A stretch of 13,129 nt of DNA from Candidatus Saccharibacteria bacterium UBA3225 (GCA_002363515.1 DEVX01000024.1:1-13129), one strand, 5' to 3'; shown: positions 5,072-11,581, counted from the stretch's first letter. Numbers and translations are program-made. Notes: generated from the letters alone by a model not told the origin.

Positions 5072-7838
5072 CCGAAAGCTCTTTGTATTTTTTCATTAAC
5101 TCGCCAACGCACTCTGACTCCGAAAAGACTTTCCCTAAGAACCCATAAGCTTCCATTACTGCCTTGTCATTTAGCAAGTGAGCCTTCCTTAGCTCCGGAG
5201 GCATGCAAGTGTCATCGTAAAGATCGGCTAGTGACGAATCTGGATGTTTAGCCCTCGCGTCAAGTATTGCTTTCGCCGTCTGCTCAATCCTTTTCTTCTG
5301 GGCGTCTGTTACATTTGGCCAAACAAAGTTGTTGTAAACTATGTCGCTCGAGTATCTATATCTGCTCTCAAGACGGCCGCATACTACGCGCATCCATGCC
5401 ATATGGACATTAGATTCCAAAACACCAAAGTGATAGAGATTAGCATTCGGTATTATCGAAACGCTGTTGCCCGGAATACAATAATCGTCCAAGAAGCCAA
5501 ACGGAATATATTTTCTAGACTCTCCGGTATGTAATGGCAAGACAATATAATCTCCACCTTTATATTTAGCGCATGGCCTCATTTGGGTAGGGATATCTCG
5601 TAGCTTATATGCATCACCGGTCTTAACCTGAGCATATCGCCACTCTCGACATAATTGAACTCGGTTTTTTATTTCTGGAATCCTATTTATTAGATTTGGC
5701 GATACGCCTACGAGCCAAAGGCACCATCTTTTAACACCGTGTATATATTCCTTAGCAGTAATAAATGGTCTAACCAAAGAAATCGACTCTGGGTAATTCA
5801 AAAGTAGCTGTTCTTTCTGCTCATTTGACATTATTAGGTATCCGTTGTCTGTCGGTTGATATCCCTTTATAACAATAGGCACGTCAAAAAGTGGCCGACT
5901 TCGTCTTTCTATAAAAATATTATCCGACTCTATAAGATAGCCATTTATGTTTTTGACGGCCTTCTTCCCCTTTGCGCTAAACAAATATTTTTGTCTTTTC
6001 TCATCTCTGGAAAAACCCACAATGATAACATGTACATGCGCCATTAAATTAGCTTCGCTATCCCACCTAAAGGTCGTATGCGCAAAGTTTATCGTTATCC
6101 CCGAATCGAACAGTGGCTTCCATAGCGGATATACTTGCAGTCCTTGGCATATCGAATTCGTTGAGACGAAGGCGCAGTACACTTTATGATCCGCAATATA
6201 GTCAGCGGCTTTTTTATACCAACATGCAACATAGTCCAGTTCCCCGCCTTTATCTCCAAAGATATTCACTCTGTCCTGTCTCTGCTCGTCGGTCATCTTA
6301 TAGACGAATGGGGGATTCCCCATTATATAATTCAACTTGTTTGATGGGATAATCTCATTCCAGTCCACCCTTAACGCATTCCCCTCTACGATATGCGTAT
6401 ATGTCTTTAGTGGTAGGAAATCCAAACTCTGGTGCATAATCTGCTCGGTTTTTTGCATCATCTGAGATTCAGCTATCCAGAGCGCGGTTTTTGCTACGGT
6501 CACGGCAAAATCATTAATTTCAATGCCATAGAACTGATCGATATGCACCTTTATCGGATTCATGAAGCCCAAAGTCGATTGACCATTCTGCATAGCTTCA
6601 ATAGCTTCATTCTCTAGGCGACGCAAAGATAAATACGTTTCCGTAAGAAAGTTCCCAGAGCCACAAGCTGGATCAAGAAATGTTAAGCCGGCAAGTTTGT
6701 CTCGAAAAGCTTCAAGCTTCTGGTTCCGAGTCGAGATAGTCTTAATGTTCTTTATCGCCTCAAACTCATCACATAGCTCATCATAGAATAGAGGATCGAT
6801 AACCTTATGAATATTCTCAATGCTCGTATAATGCATACCGCCTTTTCGACGAGTTTCTGGGTTCAACGTGGATTCAAAAACCGCGCCGAAGATTGTTGGG
6901 CTAATTTCACTCCAGTTAAAATCATCAGAAGCTTTAGCCAGGATAAGATTCCGTATCTCTTCTGTGAACTGGGGGATTTCGATATCCTCTCCATCAAATA
7001 AACCGCCATTTACGTATGGGAATGCAGCAAGATCGTCTTGTAAGTACTTATCGCGATCTTCTTCTTTTTGGTTAAGTACATTGAATAGATCCCTGATTGC
7101 ATTGCGGCAATCACGCGCCTCGAAGTGCGCCAAGTAATCATGGAATGCGTTCTTTCTACCAAACAGGCCAGCATCCTCAGCATATAGGCAGAATACTAGG
7201 CGGACACATAGTTTATTAAGGCTTTTTAAGCTGTCTGGATTATCTGGCTCGACATATTGTTCACGAAGCGCGTTGTAGATTTCACCAACAATCTCGCCCG
7301 CCTTAATGGAAAGCTCCATCTCTTTCTTAATATGGGCATTTCCAGTATCTACAATAAATTGCAGGCGATAATATTCTTTAGGTAAATCCTTTACTGCTAT
7401 CTTTTCCGGATCGGAATGGGGGCGATTTTCGTCGTAGATCCATATTTCTTGGAAATTTGATACGATGATATATCTTGGCCTATCATCGCGAGGCATATTA
7501 TTCGCATAACGGCGAGCTTGTTGGTCTGGGCGCAACCATGCACCATCTGATTGCTGTTCAGCCTTAGCTAGATTAACATTCTTACTTTTTTGTTCTATAA
7601 GAATCTTTGTTTTAGCTATATATCCGTCTGCGTTCTTAACGCTATTCTCGAAACGGACATCATATTGATAATCGATGAAGTCGGAGACGTTTTCGACACC
7701 CAAAACATCATGCAGTAGTTCATTCCAAAACTTCTGATCTTCCTGTTTCTCGCGGCCACGATCTTTCCATCTTTCATAAAATGCTTTTGCCGCCTCTTTC
7801 TGTTCGGATACAGAAAGCGTCCTTATGGTGCTATTTAT
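5055..7838 (-). CDS. MmeI-like type IIG/IIL restriction-modification enzyme
   Basis: One polypeptide combines DNA adenine methylation and cleavage. Numbering from the proposed start (927 aa), the N-terminal domain carries a PD-(D/E)XK site in ADGYIAKTKILIEQK (D71, E82, K84), close to MmeI's D70/E80/K82. A helical connector includes FCLYAEDAGLF. The methyltransferase domain has motif I DPACGSGNF (about 389-397) and motif IV NPPF (about 508-511), typical of gamma-class N6-adenine enzymes. A target-recognition domain follows, and the C-terminal part includes SSLADLYDDTCMPPELRKAH, as in the MmeI family. No ATG, GTG or TTG lies near the ribosome binding site. The first conventional start, TTG at 7701-7703 (882 aa), would drop 45 residues that match the family N-terminus (EAAKAFYERWKDRG). 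I therefore place the start at ATA 7836-7838, four nt after AAAGGAGG. The target sequence cannot be predicted. The gene overlaps the membrane protein gene downstream. Confidence 0.92.
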   Translation of the reverse strand: MNSTIRTLSVSEQKEAAKAFYERWKDRGREKQEDQKFWNELLHDVLGVENVSDFIDYQYDVRFENSVKNADGYIAKTKILIEQKSKNVNLAKAEQQSDGAWLRPDQQARRYANNMPRDDRPRYIIVSNFQEIWIYDENRPHSDPEKIAVKDLPKEYYRLQFIVDTGNAHIKKEMELSIKAGEIVGEIYNALREQYVEPDNPDSLKSLNKLCVRLVFCLYAEDAGLFGRKNAFHDYLAHFEARDCRNAIRDLFNVLNQKEEDRDKYLQDDLAAFPYVNGGLFDGEDIEIPQFTEEIRNLILAKASDDFNWSEISPTIFGAVFESTLNPETRRKGGMHYTSIENIHKVIDPLFYDELCDEFEAIKNIKTISTRNQKLEAFRDKLAGLTFLDPACGSGNFLTETYLSLRRLENEAIEAMQNGQSTLGFMNPIKVHIDQFYGIEINDFAVTVAKTALWIAESQMMQKTEQIMHQSLDFLPLKTYTHIVEGNALRVDWNEIIPSNKLNYIMGNPPFVYKMTDEQRQDRVNIFGDKGGELDYVACWYKKAADYIADHKVYCAFVSTNSICQGLQVYPLWKPLFDSGITINFAHTTFRWDSEANLMAHVHVIIVGFSRDEKRQKYLFSAKGKKAVKNINGYLIESDNIFIERRSRPLFDVPIVIKGYQPTDNGYLIMSNEQKEQLLLNYPESISLVRPFITAKEYIHGVKRWCLWLVGVSPNLINRIPEIKNRVQLCREWRYAQVKTGDAYKLRDIPTQMRPCAKYKGGDYIVLPLHTGESRKYIPFGFLDDYCIPGNSVSIIPNANLYHFGVLESNVHMAWMRVVCGRLESRYRYSSDIVYNNFVWPNVTDAQKKRIEQTAKAILDARAKHPDSSLADLYDDTCMPPELRKAHLLNDKAVMEAYGFLGKVFSESECVGELMKKYKELSDEQSK

Positions 7839-7842
7839 AACG

Positions 7843-7850
7843 CCTCCTTT
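7843..7850 (-). promoter_or_regulatory. Strong Shine-Dalgarno that places the restriction-modification start
   Basis: AAAGGAGG on the minus strand, 4 nt before an in-frame ATA codon (7836-7838). The in-frame upstream stop is at 7863-7865, and the next conventional start codon is 135 nt further in. The site therefore argues for initiation at or very near the ATA. Confidence 0.7.
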
Positions 7851-7865
7851 GTTAATAACAGTTTA

Positions 7866-7874
7866 ATTATATCA
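7866..7874 (-). promoter_or_regulatory. Extended -10 promoter for the restriction-modification gene
   Basis: On the minus strand TGA-TATAAT (TATAAT at 7866-7871). The predicted start near 7859 gives a leader of about 21 nt that contains the AAAGGAGG. There is no consensus -35. It is divergent from the DUF2726 gene promoter 45 bp away. Confidence 0.7.
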
Positions 7875-7915
7875 GATGCAAGGCCGCCGATACTGAGATG
7901 TACTTTGTAAATGCT

Positions 7916-7924
7916 TGCTATAAT
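7916..7924 (+). promoter_or_regulatory. Extended -10 promoter for the DUF2726 gene, predicted leaderless start
   Basis: TGC-TATAAT (TATAAT at 7919-7924) is followed by 6 nt and ATG at 7931, so the transcript should begin at the start codon. There is no Shine-Dalgarno before this ATG. Confidence 0.7.
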
Positions 7925-7930
7925 ATCTTT

Positions 7931-8455
7931 ATGGATGGAAATCTTATAACCTGGACTATTATCGTCGCCATACTCGGCGGAATCTATACTTTCGTTAACC
8001 TAAAATTCTCAGGCAAATCTGGCGAGAGTGGAGACATTAAGAAATCAAGTTACAGATACTATGCGAAGAGCTACACTATGACGCAGCGTGAGAGAGAGTT
8101 CTTTAAGACGTTGAATGAAGTGCTTGGCTCGAAATGGTACGTAGTGCCACAAGTGCATTTATCTGCATTACTAAATCACAAGGTTAAGGGCCAGAATTGG
8201 AAAGGCGCTTTCCAGCATATCAATGGCAAATCCGTAGATTTTGTCTTACTCAGCAAAGAAACCACAAAACCGATTTGCGCTATAGAATTAGACGATTCAT
8301 CACATGACCGAGCCGACCGTTCTGCCCGCGATGATGAAGTTGAGCGCATATTCAAGCAAGCGAATATCCCACTCGCCAGATTCCGAAAAACTGAGAATCT
8401 GAGCAAGCAGGATATTGTAAACACTATTGCGCTAGCTATTAAAACCTCAGAATAA
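7931..8455 (+). CDS. Membrane-anchored DUF2726 protein, nuclease-like fold
   Basis: One N-terminal helix (residues about 5-25, LITWTIIVAILGGIYTFVNL) is followed by a short linker and a DUF2726 domain (about 50-170). This family is thought to adopt a restriction-endonuclease-like (PD-(D/E)XK) fold. Its hallmarks are visible: QREREFFKTLNEVLG, VVPQVHLSALL, VDFVLL (D103), CAIELDDSSH (E119, D121, H125), RDDEVERIFKQANIPLARFR. I chose ATG 7931 (174 aa) rather than the in-frame ATG at 7898, because a promoter places the transcript start at 7931 and the helix then begins almost at the N-terminus. The protein would hold a nuclease-like domain at the inner membrane face. Its substrate is unknown. DNA degradation or repair at the membrane is an inference. 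A 55-aa gene follows 10 bp downstream. Confidence 0.85.
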   Translation: MDGNLITWTIIVAILGGIYTFVNLKFSGKSGESGDIKKSSYRYYAKSYTMTQREREFFKTLNEVLGSKWYVVPQVHLSALLNHKVKGQNWKGAFQHINGKSVDFVLLSKETTKPICAIELDDSSHDRADRSARDDEVERIFKQANIPLARFRKTENLSKQDIVNTIALAIKTSE

Positions 8456-8465
8456 GGATACGAAT

Positions 8466-8633
8466 ATGATTGCCGAAGAGCCGTATTTCATGAAGAACAA
8501 GAAATGGTATTACCACGACAAAATAGAGTGGAAGTATAAGCTGACCGAAGAAGGTAAAAAGATTCCAGAAGTAGTCAAGAGCTATGAAGAATATTACAGA
8601 GATGAAATTAATGGCGAAAAGGTAGATTTTTAA
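8466..8633 (+). CDS. 55-aa charged protein, cotranscribed with the DUF2726 gene
   Basis: This small ORF starts at ATG 8466 and stops at TAA 8631-8633. AAGGA at the stop codon of the DUF2726 gene lies a suitable distance upstream, so the two are very likely cotranscribed and coupled (10-bp gap). The product is rich in Tyr, Lys and Glu, with KNKKWYYHDKIEWKYKLTEE in the middle and SYEEYYRDE near the end. It has no membrane segment or cysteine. I do not recognise a domain. The position suggests a partner or modulator of the membrane-anchored nuclease-like protein, but nothing in the sequence proves that. Confidence 0.7.
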   Translation: MIAEEPYFMKNKKWYYHDKIEWKYKLTEEGKKIPEVVKSYEEYYRDEINGEKVDF

Positions 8634-8642
8634 TCCTTGCTG

Positions 8643-8813
8643 CTATTTTAATTCTATTATTATCTCTTCCCTATTCTTCAGTTCGAAGCAGATGACATTA
8701 TCCTCATTTACTACGACGCGTCCTGCTGTATCATTCCAGACTGCTAGTACGAAAGTTGCTTCTTCTGTGCAAAATTCGATCGCTTTCATAAATCGGCGAA
8801 GTTTTTCGCGCAT
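8643..8813 (-). CDS. Possible 56-aa protein of unknown function
   Basis: A minus-strand frame runs from ATG 8811-8813 to TAG 8643-8645. It ends 9 bp from the stop of the convergent 55-aa gene. The residue pattern looks protein-like: a basic helix MREKLRRFMKAIEF, then alternating hydrophobic stretches (TFVLAVWNDTAGRVVV, NVICFEL, EEIIIELK) that would suit a small beta-rich fold. Against it, no Shine-Dalgarno precedes the ATG, and only a weak AT-rich -10-like sequence lies upstream. It fills most of an otherwise geneless gap. It could be real or a chance frame. Confidence 0.42.
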   Translation of the reverse strand: MREKLRRFMKAIEFCTEEATFVLAVWNDTAGRVVVNEDNVICFELKNREEIIIELK

Positions 8814-8869
8814 GGCGATGGAATGAGGGCACGATTTTGCGGGGATTTTTTATATTTTCTGAGATTTTT

Positions 8870-8878
8870 TGATATAAT
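8870..8878 (+). promoter_or_regulatory. Extended -10 promoter with no ORF behind it
   Basis: TGA-TATAAT (TATAAT at 8873-8878) on the plus strand. The next 140 nt hold no plausible plus-strand ORF and end at a stem-loop with a T-rich 3' side, so a short RNA is possible. Confidence 0.5.
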
Positions 8879-8884
8879 GTTAAG

Positions 8885-9025
8885 GTTAGAAACAGTCTTT
8901 TATACAGATAAAAAACGACGTAAACATACAGCGAGAATTTCTTCCTGATATTACTGTAACACAAAAAGAAGCTCCTGCGGTAGGTACCTTCGGCGCCGTG
9001 CAAGAACTTCGATATTTTTATTTTA
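8885..9025 (+). ncRNA. Candidate short RNA between an extended -10 and a stem-loop
   Basis: A plus-strand transcript starting near 8885 would end at the stem-loop 8968-9010, followed by T-rich sequence from 9011. It has no coding capacity worth reporting and matches no RNA family I know. The same stem terminates the minus-strand CdiA-CT-like gene, so the RNA would end tail-to-tail with that gene. This is a hypothesis only; the -10 may be fortuitous. Confidence 0.25.
8963..9010 (-). terminator. Terminator of the CdiA-CT-like gene, possibly bidirectional
   Basis: On the minus strand GAAGTTCTTGC (9010-9000) pairs with GCAGGAGCTTC (8978-8968) in 11 bp including G-T pairs. Two more G-C pairs follow after a 2-nt bulge. 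The stem runs into TTTTT (8963-8967). It lies 15 bp past the stop codon at 9026. The opposite side is also T-rich, so it could work on both strands. Confidence 0.8.
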
Positions 9026-9418
9026 TTATACGAGGCTAGATATGTCAATTATCTGCCCTTGCTTCGAGATCATGATAAGTTTCTTTATCTGTTTCCTAAT
9101 TCTGACTTGATTGATTAAGAAACGACGAGTATTGTCGTCGCGTACGTTCTTCATTCTTGATGTGTCGATAATTATATTACTAGATTGTTTCAACGCTTTC
9201 TTTAGGACATGCTCGAGCGTATTAGAATTAGCAGACTTTGGAGACTTAATTTCATAAGCTGCATCGTCCAACAGAATATCTGCAGTCTTCATATTTGTTT
9301 TCGGCAAAAACTCTACAGCATGGCCGGCTAGTGCCAAAATGTTAGCGACACGAAGCTCGTGTGGCCAAGGTCGAACACCACCAGGAATTAAGACTTTACC
9401 TCTCTGATTTTTTGCCAT
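9026..9418 (-). CDS. Stand-alone nuclease resembling CdiA C-terminal tRNase domain
   Basis: This 130-residue protein aligns by eye with the toxin domain at the C-terminus of some contact-dependent inhibition CdiA proteins (tRNA nucleases of PD-(D/E)XK fold). The shared features are an early H20-E21, HAVEFLPK, then D47-x8-E56-I-K58 in ADILLDDAAYEIKSP, and KKALKQSSNIIIDTSR (Q78, D85). All likely catalytic residues are present. There is no signal peptide, filament or pretoxin region, so it is a domain on its own and not a broken CdiA. The ATG (9416-9418) lies 6 nt from TATAAT, predicting a leaderless mRNA. No obvious immunity gene lies next to it. It may be an intracellular effector, an abortive-infection nuclease, or a member that uses the fold for another purpose. 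Assignment to the fold is fairly firm; the tRNA target is uncertain. Confidence 0.75.
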   Translation of the reverse strand: MAKNQRGKVLIPGGVRPWPHELRVANILALAGHAVEFLPKTNMKTADILLDDAAYEIKSPKSANSNTLEHVLKKALKQSSNIIIDTSRMKNVRDDNTRRFLINQVRIRKQIKKLIMISKQGQIIDISSLV

Positions 9419-9424
9419 GACGAC

Positions 9425-9454
9425 ATTATACTATCCGAAATTAATACGAGTAAA
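9425..9454 (-). promoter_or_regulatory. Promoter for the CdiA-CT-like gene, predicted leaderless start
   Basis: On the minus strand TATAAT (9425-9430) lies 6 nt before the ATG. TTTACT (9449-9454) lies 18 nt upstream as a partial -35. This is the only promoter in the window without a TGN extension. Confidence 0.65.
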
Positions 9455-9543
9455 GCTCGCACGGCTTGATATTTTTAGGGAAACGATTAGCACACTTAGG
9501 CGTGCACGTTTTATCTGCGACTCCACGCTGACGTCGAGAGACA
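9455..9543. other. Short gap between promoter and repeat copy 2, nothing recognised
   Basis: I see no ORF with a ribosome binding site. A GCAC-(loop)-GTGC inverted repeat around 9490-9505 resembles an anticodon arm at first glance but has the wrong loop size. Confidence 0.4.
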
Positions 9544-9739
9544 AAGAAAGCCCCCGATTTATCGGAGGTTTTCTTCATGTCTGCACCAATTTTGAATTTA
9601 TGAGTCGCTCTGGAGCACCAGGAATCTGAGTTTTTCTTGCAACGACTGGAGTGACTCATTTTTTGATGCACCAATTTTGCCCGACGAACGGTCAGGCGAC
9701 CGGACATCGAAAATGCGAAAAATTGGCGCATTATTTCTT
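9544..9739. repeat. Structured direct repeat, copy 2 (about 195 bp)
   Basis: Same orientation and order as 4265-4459. The stretch 9660-9713 is identical to 4380-4433. Hairpin 1 has arms 9600-9613 and 9646-9659. Its four pairs that differ from copy 1 all still pair: T-G to T-A, G-C to G-T, T-G to C-G, and T-G to T-A. The inner stem is weaker and has a bulge. The opening terminator hairpin (9546-9573) has one mismatch and no plus-strand gene in front of it, so it seems to travel as part of the element. The outer inverted repeat has one change. The copy ends 45 bp before the DUF262 gene. Confidence 0.85.
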
Positions 9740-9769
9740 ACCCGTTCCTGAAACTTAAGCATCTGACTC

Positions 9770-9778
9770 TGATACAAT
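9770..9778 (+). promoter_or_regulatory. Extended -10 promoter for the DUF262/HNH gene, predicted leaderless start
   Basis: TGA-TACAAT (TACAAT at 9773-9778) is followed by 6 nt and ATG 9785. There is no Shine-Dalgarno. Confidence 0.65.
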
Positions 9779-9784
9779 ATAGAT

Positions 9785-11563
9785 ATGTCGACGGAACTAT
9801 TTAAAAACATTCCAACTAAAGTGAATGAATTACTTATTAATGTAGAAAATGGCCGCATAGGCTTACCAGATCTCCAGCGACCATTCGAATGGAACGACTC
9901 TCAAGTTAGGGATTTACTAGACTCCATGATGAGAGGTTATCCGATTGGTTTCATTATGCTCTGGTCTTCGCCAGATAAATACGAAAACGTTGGATACATA
10001 GGCGAAAACGATAAAACCTACGACACCCCAGAAGATTTGGTAATTGATGGACAGCAGCGCCTTACTGCACTACTCGCCGCAATGCATGGAATTATTGTCC
10101 GAGATAAAAACTATAAAGAGCGAAGAATCCGTATTTCCTATAACCCACTAACAAAGGAGTTCGCCGTTTGGTCTCAAGCTTACGAGAAAAGTCCCGAGTG
10201 GATTAGCGCAGTTAGCGATGTATTCATCGCAGATATAGAACACAAAATTCCAGAATTCCGTCGAAACTTTATTTCTAGCTATAATGAAGGTCGCGCAAAG
10301 AATAATTTGCCCGAGTTGTCCGGTGAGGAAGAATATCAGATTGAGCAAAATATCAACGATTTGCTAAATCTGAAAGAATATTCACTACCGGAAATCAAAA
10401 TCTTCGACAATGCCAGCGAAGAGGATGTCGCAGACATCTTCGTGAGGGTCAACTCGGGTGGCAAGAAGCTCACCGAAAAGAACTTCATCGAGACGTTACT
10501 TGCAGTCTACGACAATGATATCTACGAGAAGATTGAGGCTTTCTGTTCTGATTCCAGAATCCCAGCCAAGAATACTTCATACAATAACATTATCGAGGTT
10601 GACCCAGTACACCTAATTCGTGTTGCGGTCGGCGTTGGTTTCCGTCGTGCAAGACTACGCTATGCATACATGCTTTTACGCGGCAAAGACTTAAAGACCG
10701 GCAACACAAACAAAGAAACGCAAGAAGAAAACCTACGCAAGTTCAAGGATGCGCTAGATAAAGCCACGAATCTAAATGATTGGCATGCGTTCTTAAATAT
10801 GTTTGCTCAGGCCGGATATTTAAACAAAAACTTTGTCGTATCATCAAACGCCGTCGTATTCAGTTATGTTCTTTATCTAATCGGTAAGTACGACTATGGT
10901 GTATTATCCTCTGAGCTACAACGCATCATTCCGCGGTGGATATTTATGTCTACTATCACCTCCTTCTATTCTGGCTCCACTGAGTCTGAGGTAGAAAAGC
11001 AATTTGCAGACATGCGAAACATCGTCACAAAAGAGGACTTTGTGACATATCTTGATGAAACAATAACCTCGGCAATGACGGAAGACTTCTTCAATATTTC
11101 ACTACCGCAACGAATGACGACATCGGCTGCAGTTTCTCCAGAATGGAATGGTTACATTGCGGCGATAAATGTATTAGGAAAGCCTATGTTCCTAAGTACA
11201 GTGCCAATGGCCAATTATTTAATCCCCGGTGCTAGCGGCACGAAGAACCCGATCGACAAACATCATATCTTTCCAAAGAAGTATCTCGAAGAAATTGGTT
11301 ACGATAATGACCGTGACAGGAACCAAATCGCCAACTTTACCTACATAGACTATCAGACGAATATCGAAATTAGTGATGATCCGCCTGCAGAATATGTGGA
11401 TAGGTATCGTCAGCGACTCGGCGAAGATAGATATAAAGAGACGTGTTTCGAGAATGCGTTGCCGCTGGATTTTGAGAAGATGAACTATGAAGAATTCCTA
11501 GCTAAGCGACGAGTTCTTATGGCGCAGAAAGTCCGCGAGGCCTACATAGAGTTATCTAAATAG
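9785..11563 (+). CDS. DUF262 + HNH protein, GmrSD-like type IV restriction enzyme
   Basis: This 592-residue protein joins the two halves of GmrS/GmrD-type enzymes, which cut phage DNA carrying modified (for example glucosylated) cytosines. The N-terminal DUF262 domain has the family signature LPDLQRPFEWNDSQVRDLLD (residues 27-46) and the nucleotide-binding motif DGQQRLTAL (88-96) on a ParB/sulfiredoxin-like fold. FVRVNSGGKKLT follows around 220-231. The C-terminal part holds an HNH-type motif DKHHIFPKKYL (491-501) with Asn at about 513 and 517. The central helical region links them. The length suits a fused single-chain form. The ATG at 9785 is 6 nt after the -10 and lacks a ribosome binding site. 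It stands alone on the plus strand, just outside the second repeat, and complements the restriction-modification enzyme: one acts on unmodified foreign DNA, the other on modified DNA. Confidence 0.9.
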   Translation: MSTELFKNIPTKVNELLINVENGRIGLPDLQRPFEWNDSQVRDLLDSMMRGYPIGFIMLWSSPDKYENVGYIGENDKTYDTPEDLVIDGQQRLTALLAAMHGIIVRDKNYKERRIRISYNPLTKEFAVWSQAYEKSPEWISAVSDVFIADIEHKIPEFRRNFISSYNEGRAKNNLPELSGEEEYQIEQNINDLLNLKEYSLPEIKIFDNASEEDVADIFVRVNSGGKKLTEKNFIETLLAVYDNDIYEKIEAFCSDSRIPAKNTSYNNIIEVDPVHLIRVAVGVGFRRARLRYAYMLLRGKDLKTGNTNKETQEENLRKFKDALDKATNLNDWHAFLNMFAQAGYLNKNFVVSSNAVVFSYVLYLIGKYDYGVLSSELQRIIPRWIFMSTITSFYSGSTESEVEKQFADMRNIVTKEDFVTYLDETITSAMTEDFFNISLPQRMTTSAAVSPEWNGYIAAINVLGKPMFLSTVPMANYLIPGASGTKNPIDKHHIFPKKYLEEIGYDNDRDRNQIANFTYIDYQTNIEISDDPPAEYVDRYRQRLGEDRYKETCFENALPLDFEKMNYEEFLAKRRVLMAQKVREAYIELSK

Positions 11564-11569
11564 TCGTAT

Positions 11570-11581
11570 ATACGTACGTAT
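11570..11581. promoter_or_regulatory. 12-bp perfect palindrome touching the -35 box
   Basis: ATACGTACGTAT is its own reverse complement. Its last base is the first base of the TTGACT -35 box (11581-11586). The position suits a repressor or activator site for the downstream gene, but no regulator is identified. Confidence 0.4.

Noticed and set aside
5055..7838. PglX methyltransferase of a BREX system
   Set aside because: The N-terminal PD-(D/E)XK site and the MmeI-type domain order fit a self-contained type IIG/IIL enzyme. No BrxA, BrxB, BrxC or PglZ-like gene is present.
8731..9048. 105-aa minus-strand frame
   Set aside because: It runs through the terminator of the CdiA-CT-like gene, has no ribosome binding site and an unprotein-like composition. 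The 56-aa frame inside the region is a better candidate.
9470..9543. Possible tRNA-Leu remnant ahead of repeat copy 2, mirroring the tRNA before copy 1
   Set aside because: A GCAC...TTAG...GTGC arm is present, but the loop is not 7 nt, the T-arm motif is missing and no acceptor stem can be built.
9441..9731. 96-aa minus-strand frame across repeat copy 2
   Set aside because: It lies over hairpins and a terminator, with Cys/Ser/Arg-rich chance composition. The repeat structure explains the sequence.
4265..9739. Simple transposon with the repeats as terminal ends
   Set aside because: The copies are direct, not inverted. No transposase or integrase is encoded between them and no clear target-site duplication is visible.
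4265..9739. CRISPR array
   Set aside because: There are only two copies, of about 195 bp, separated by more than 5 kb of genes. There are no short regular repeats and spacers and no cas genes.
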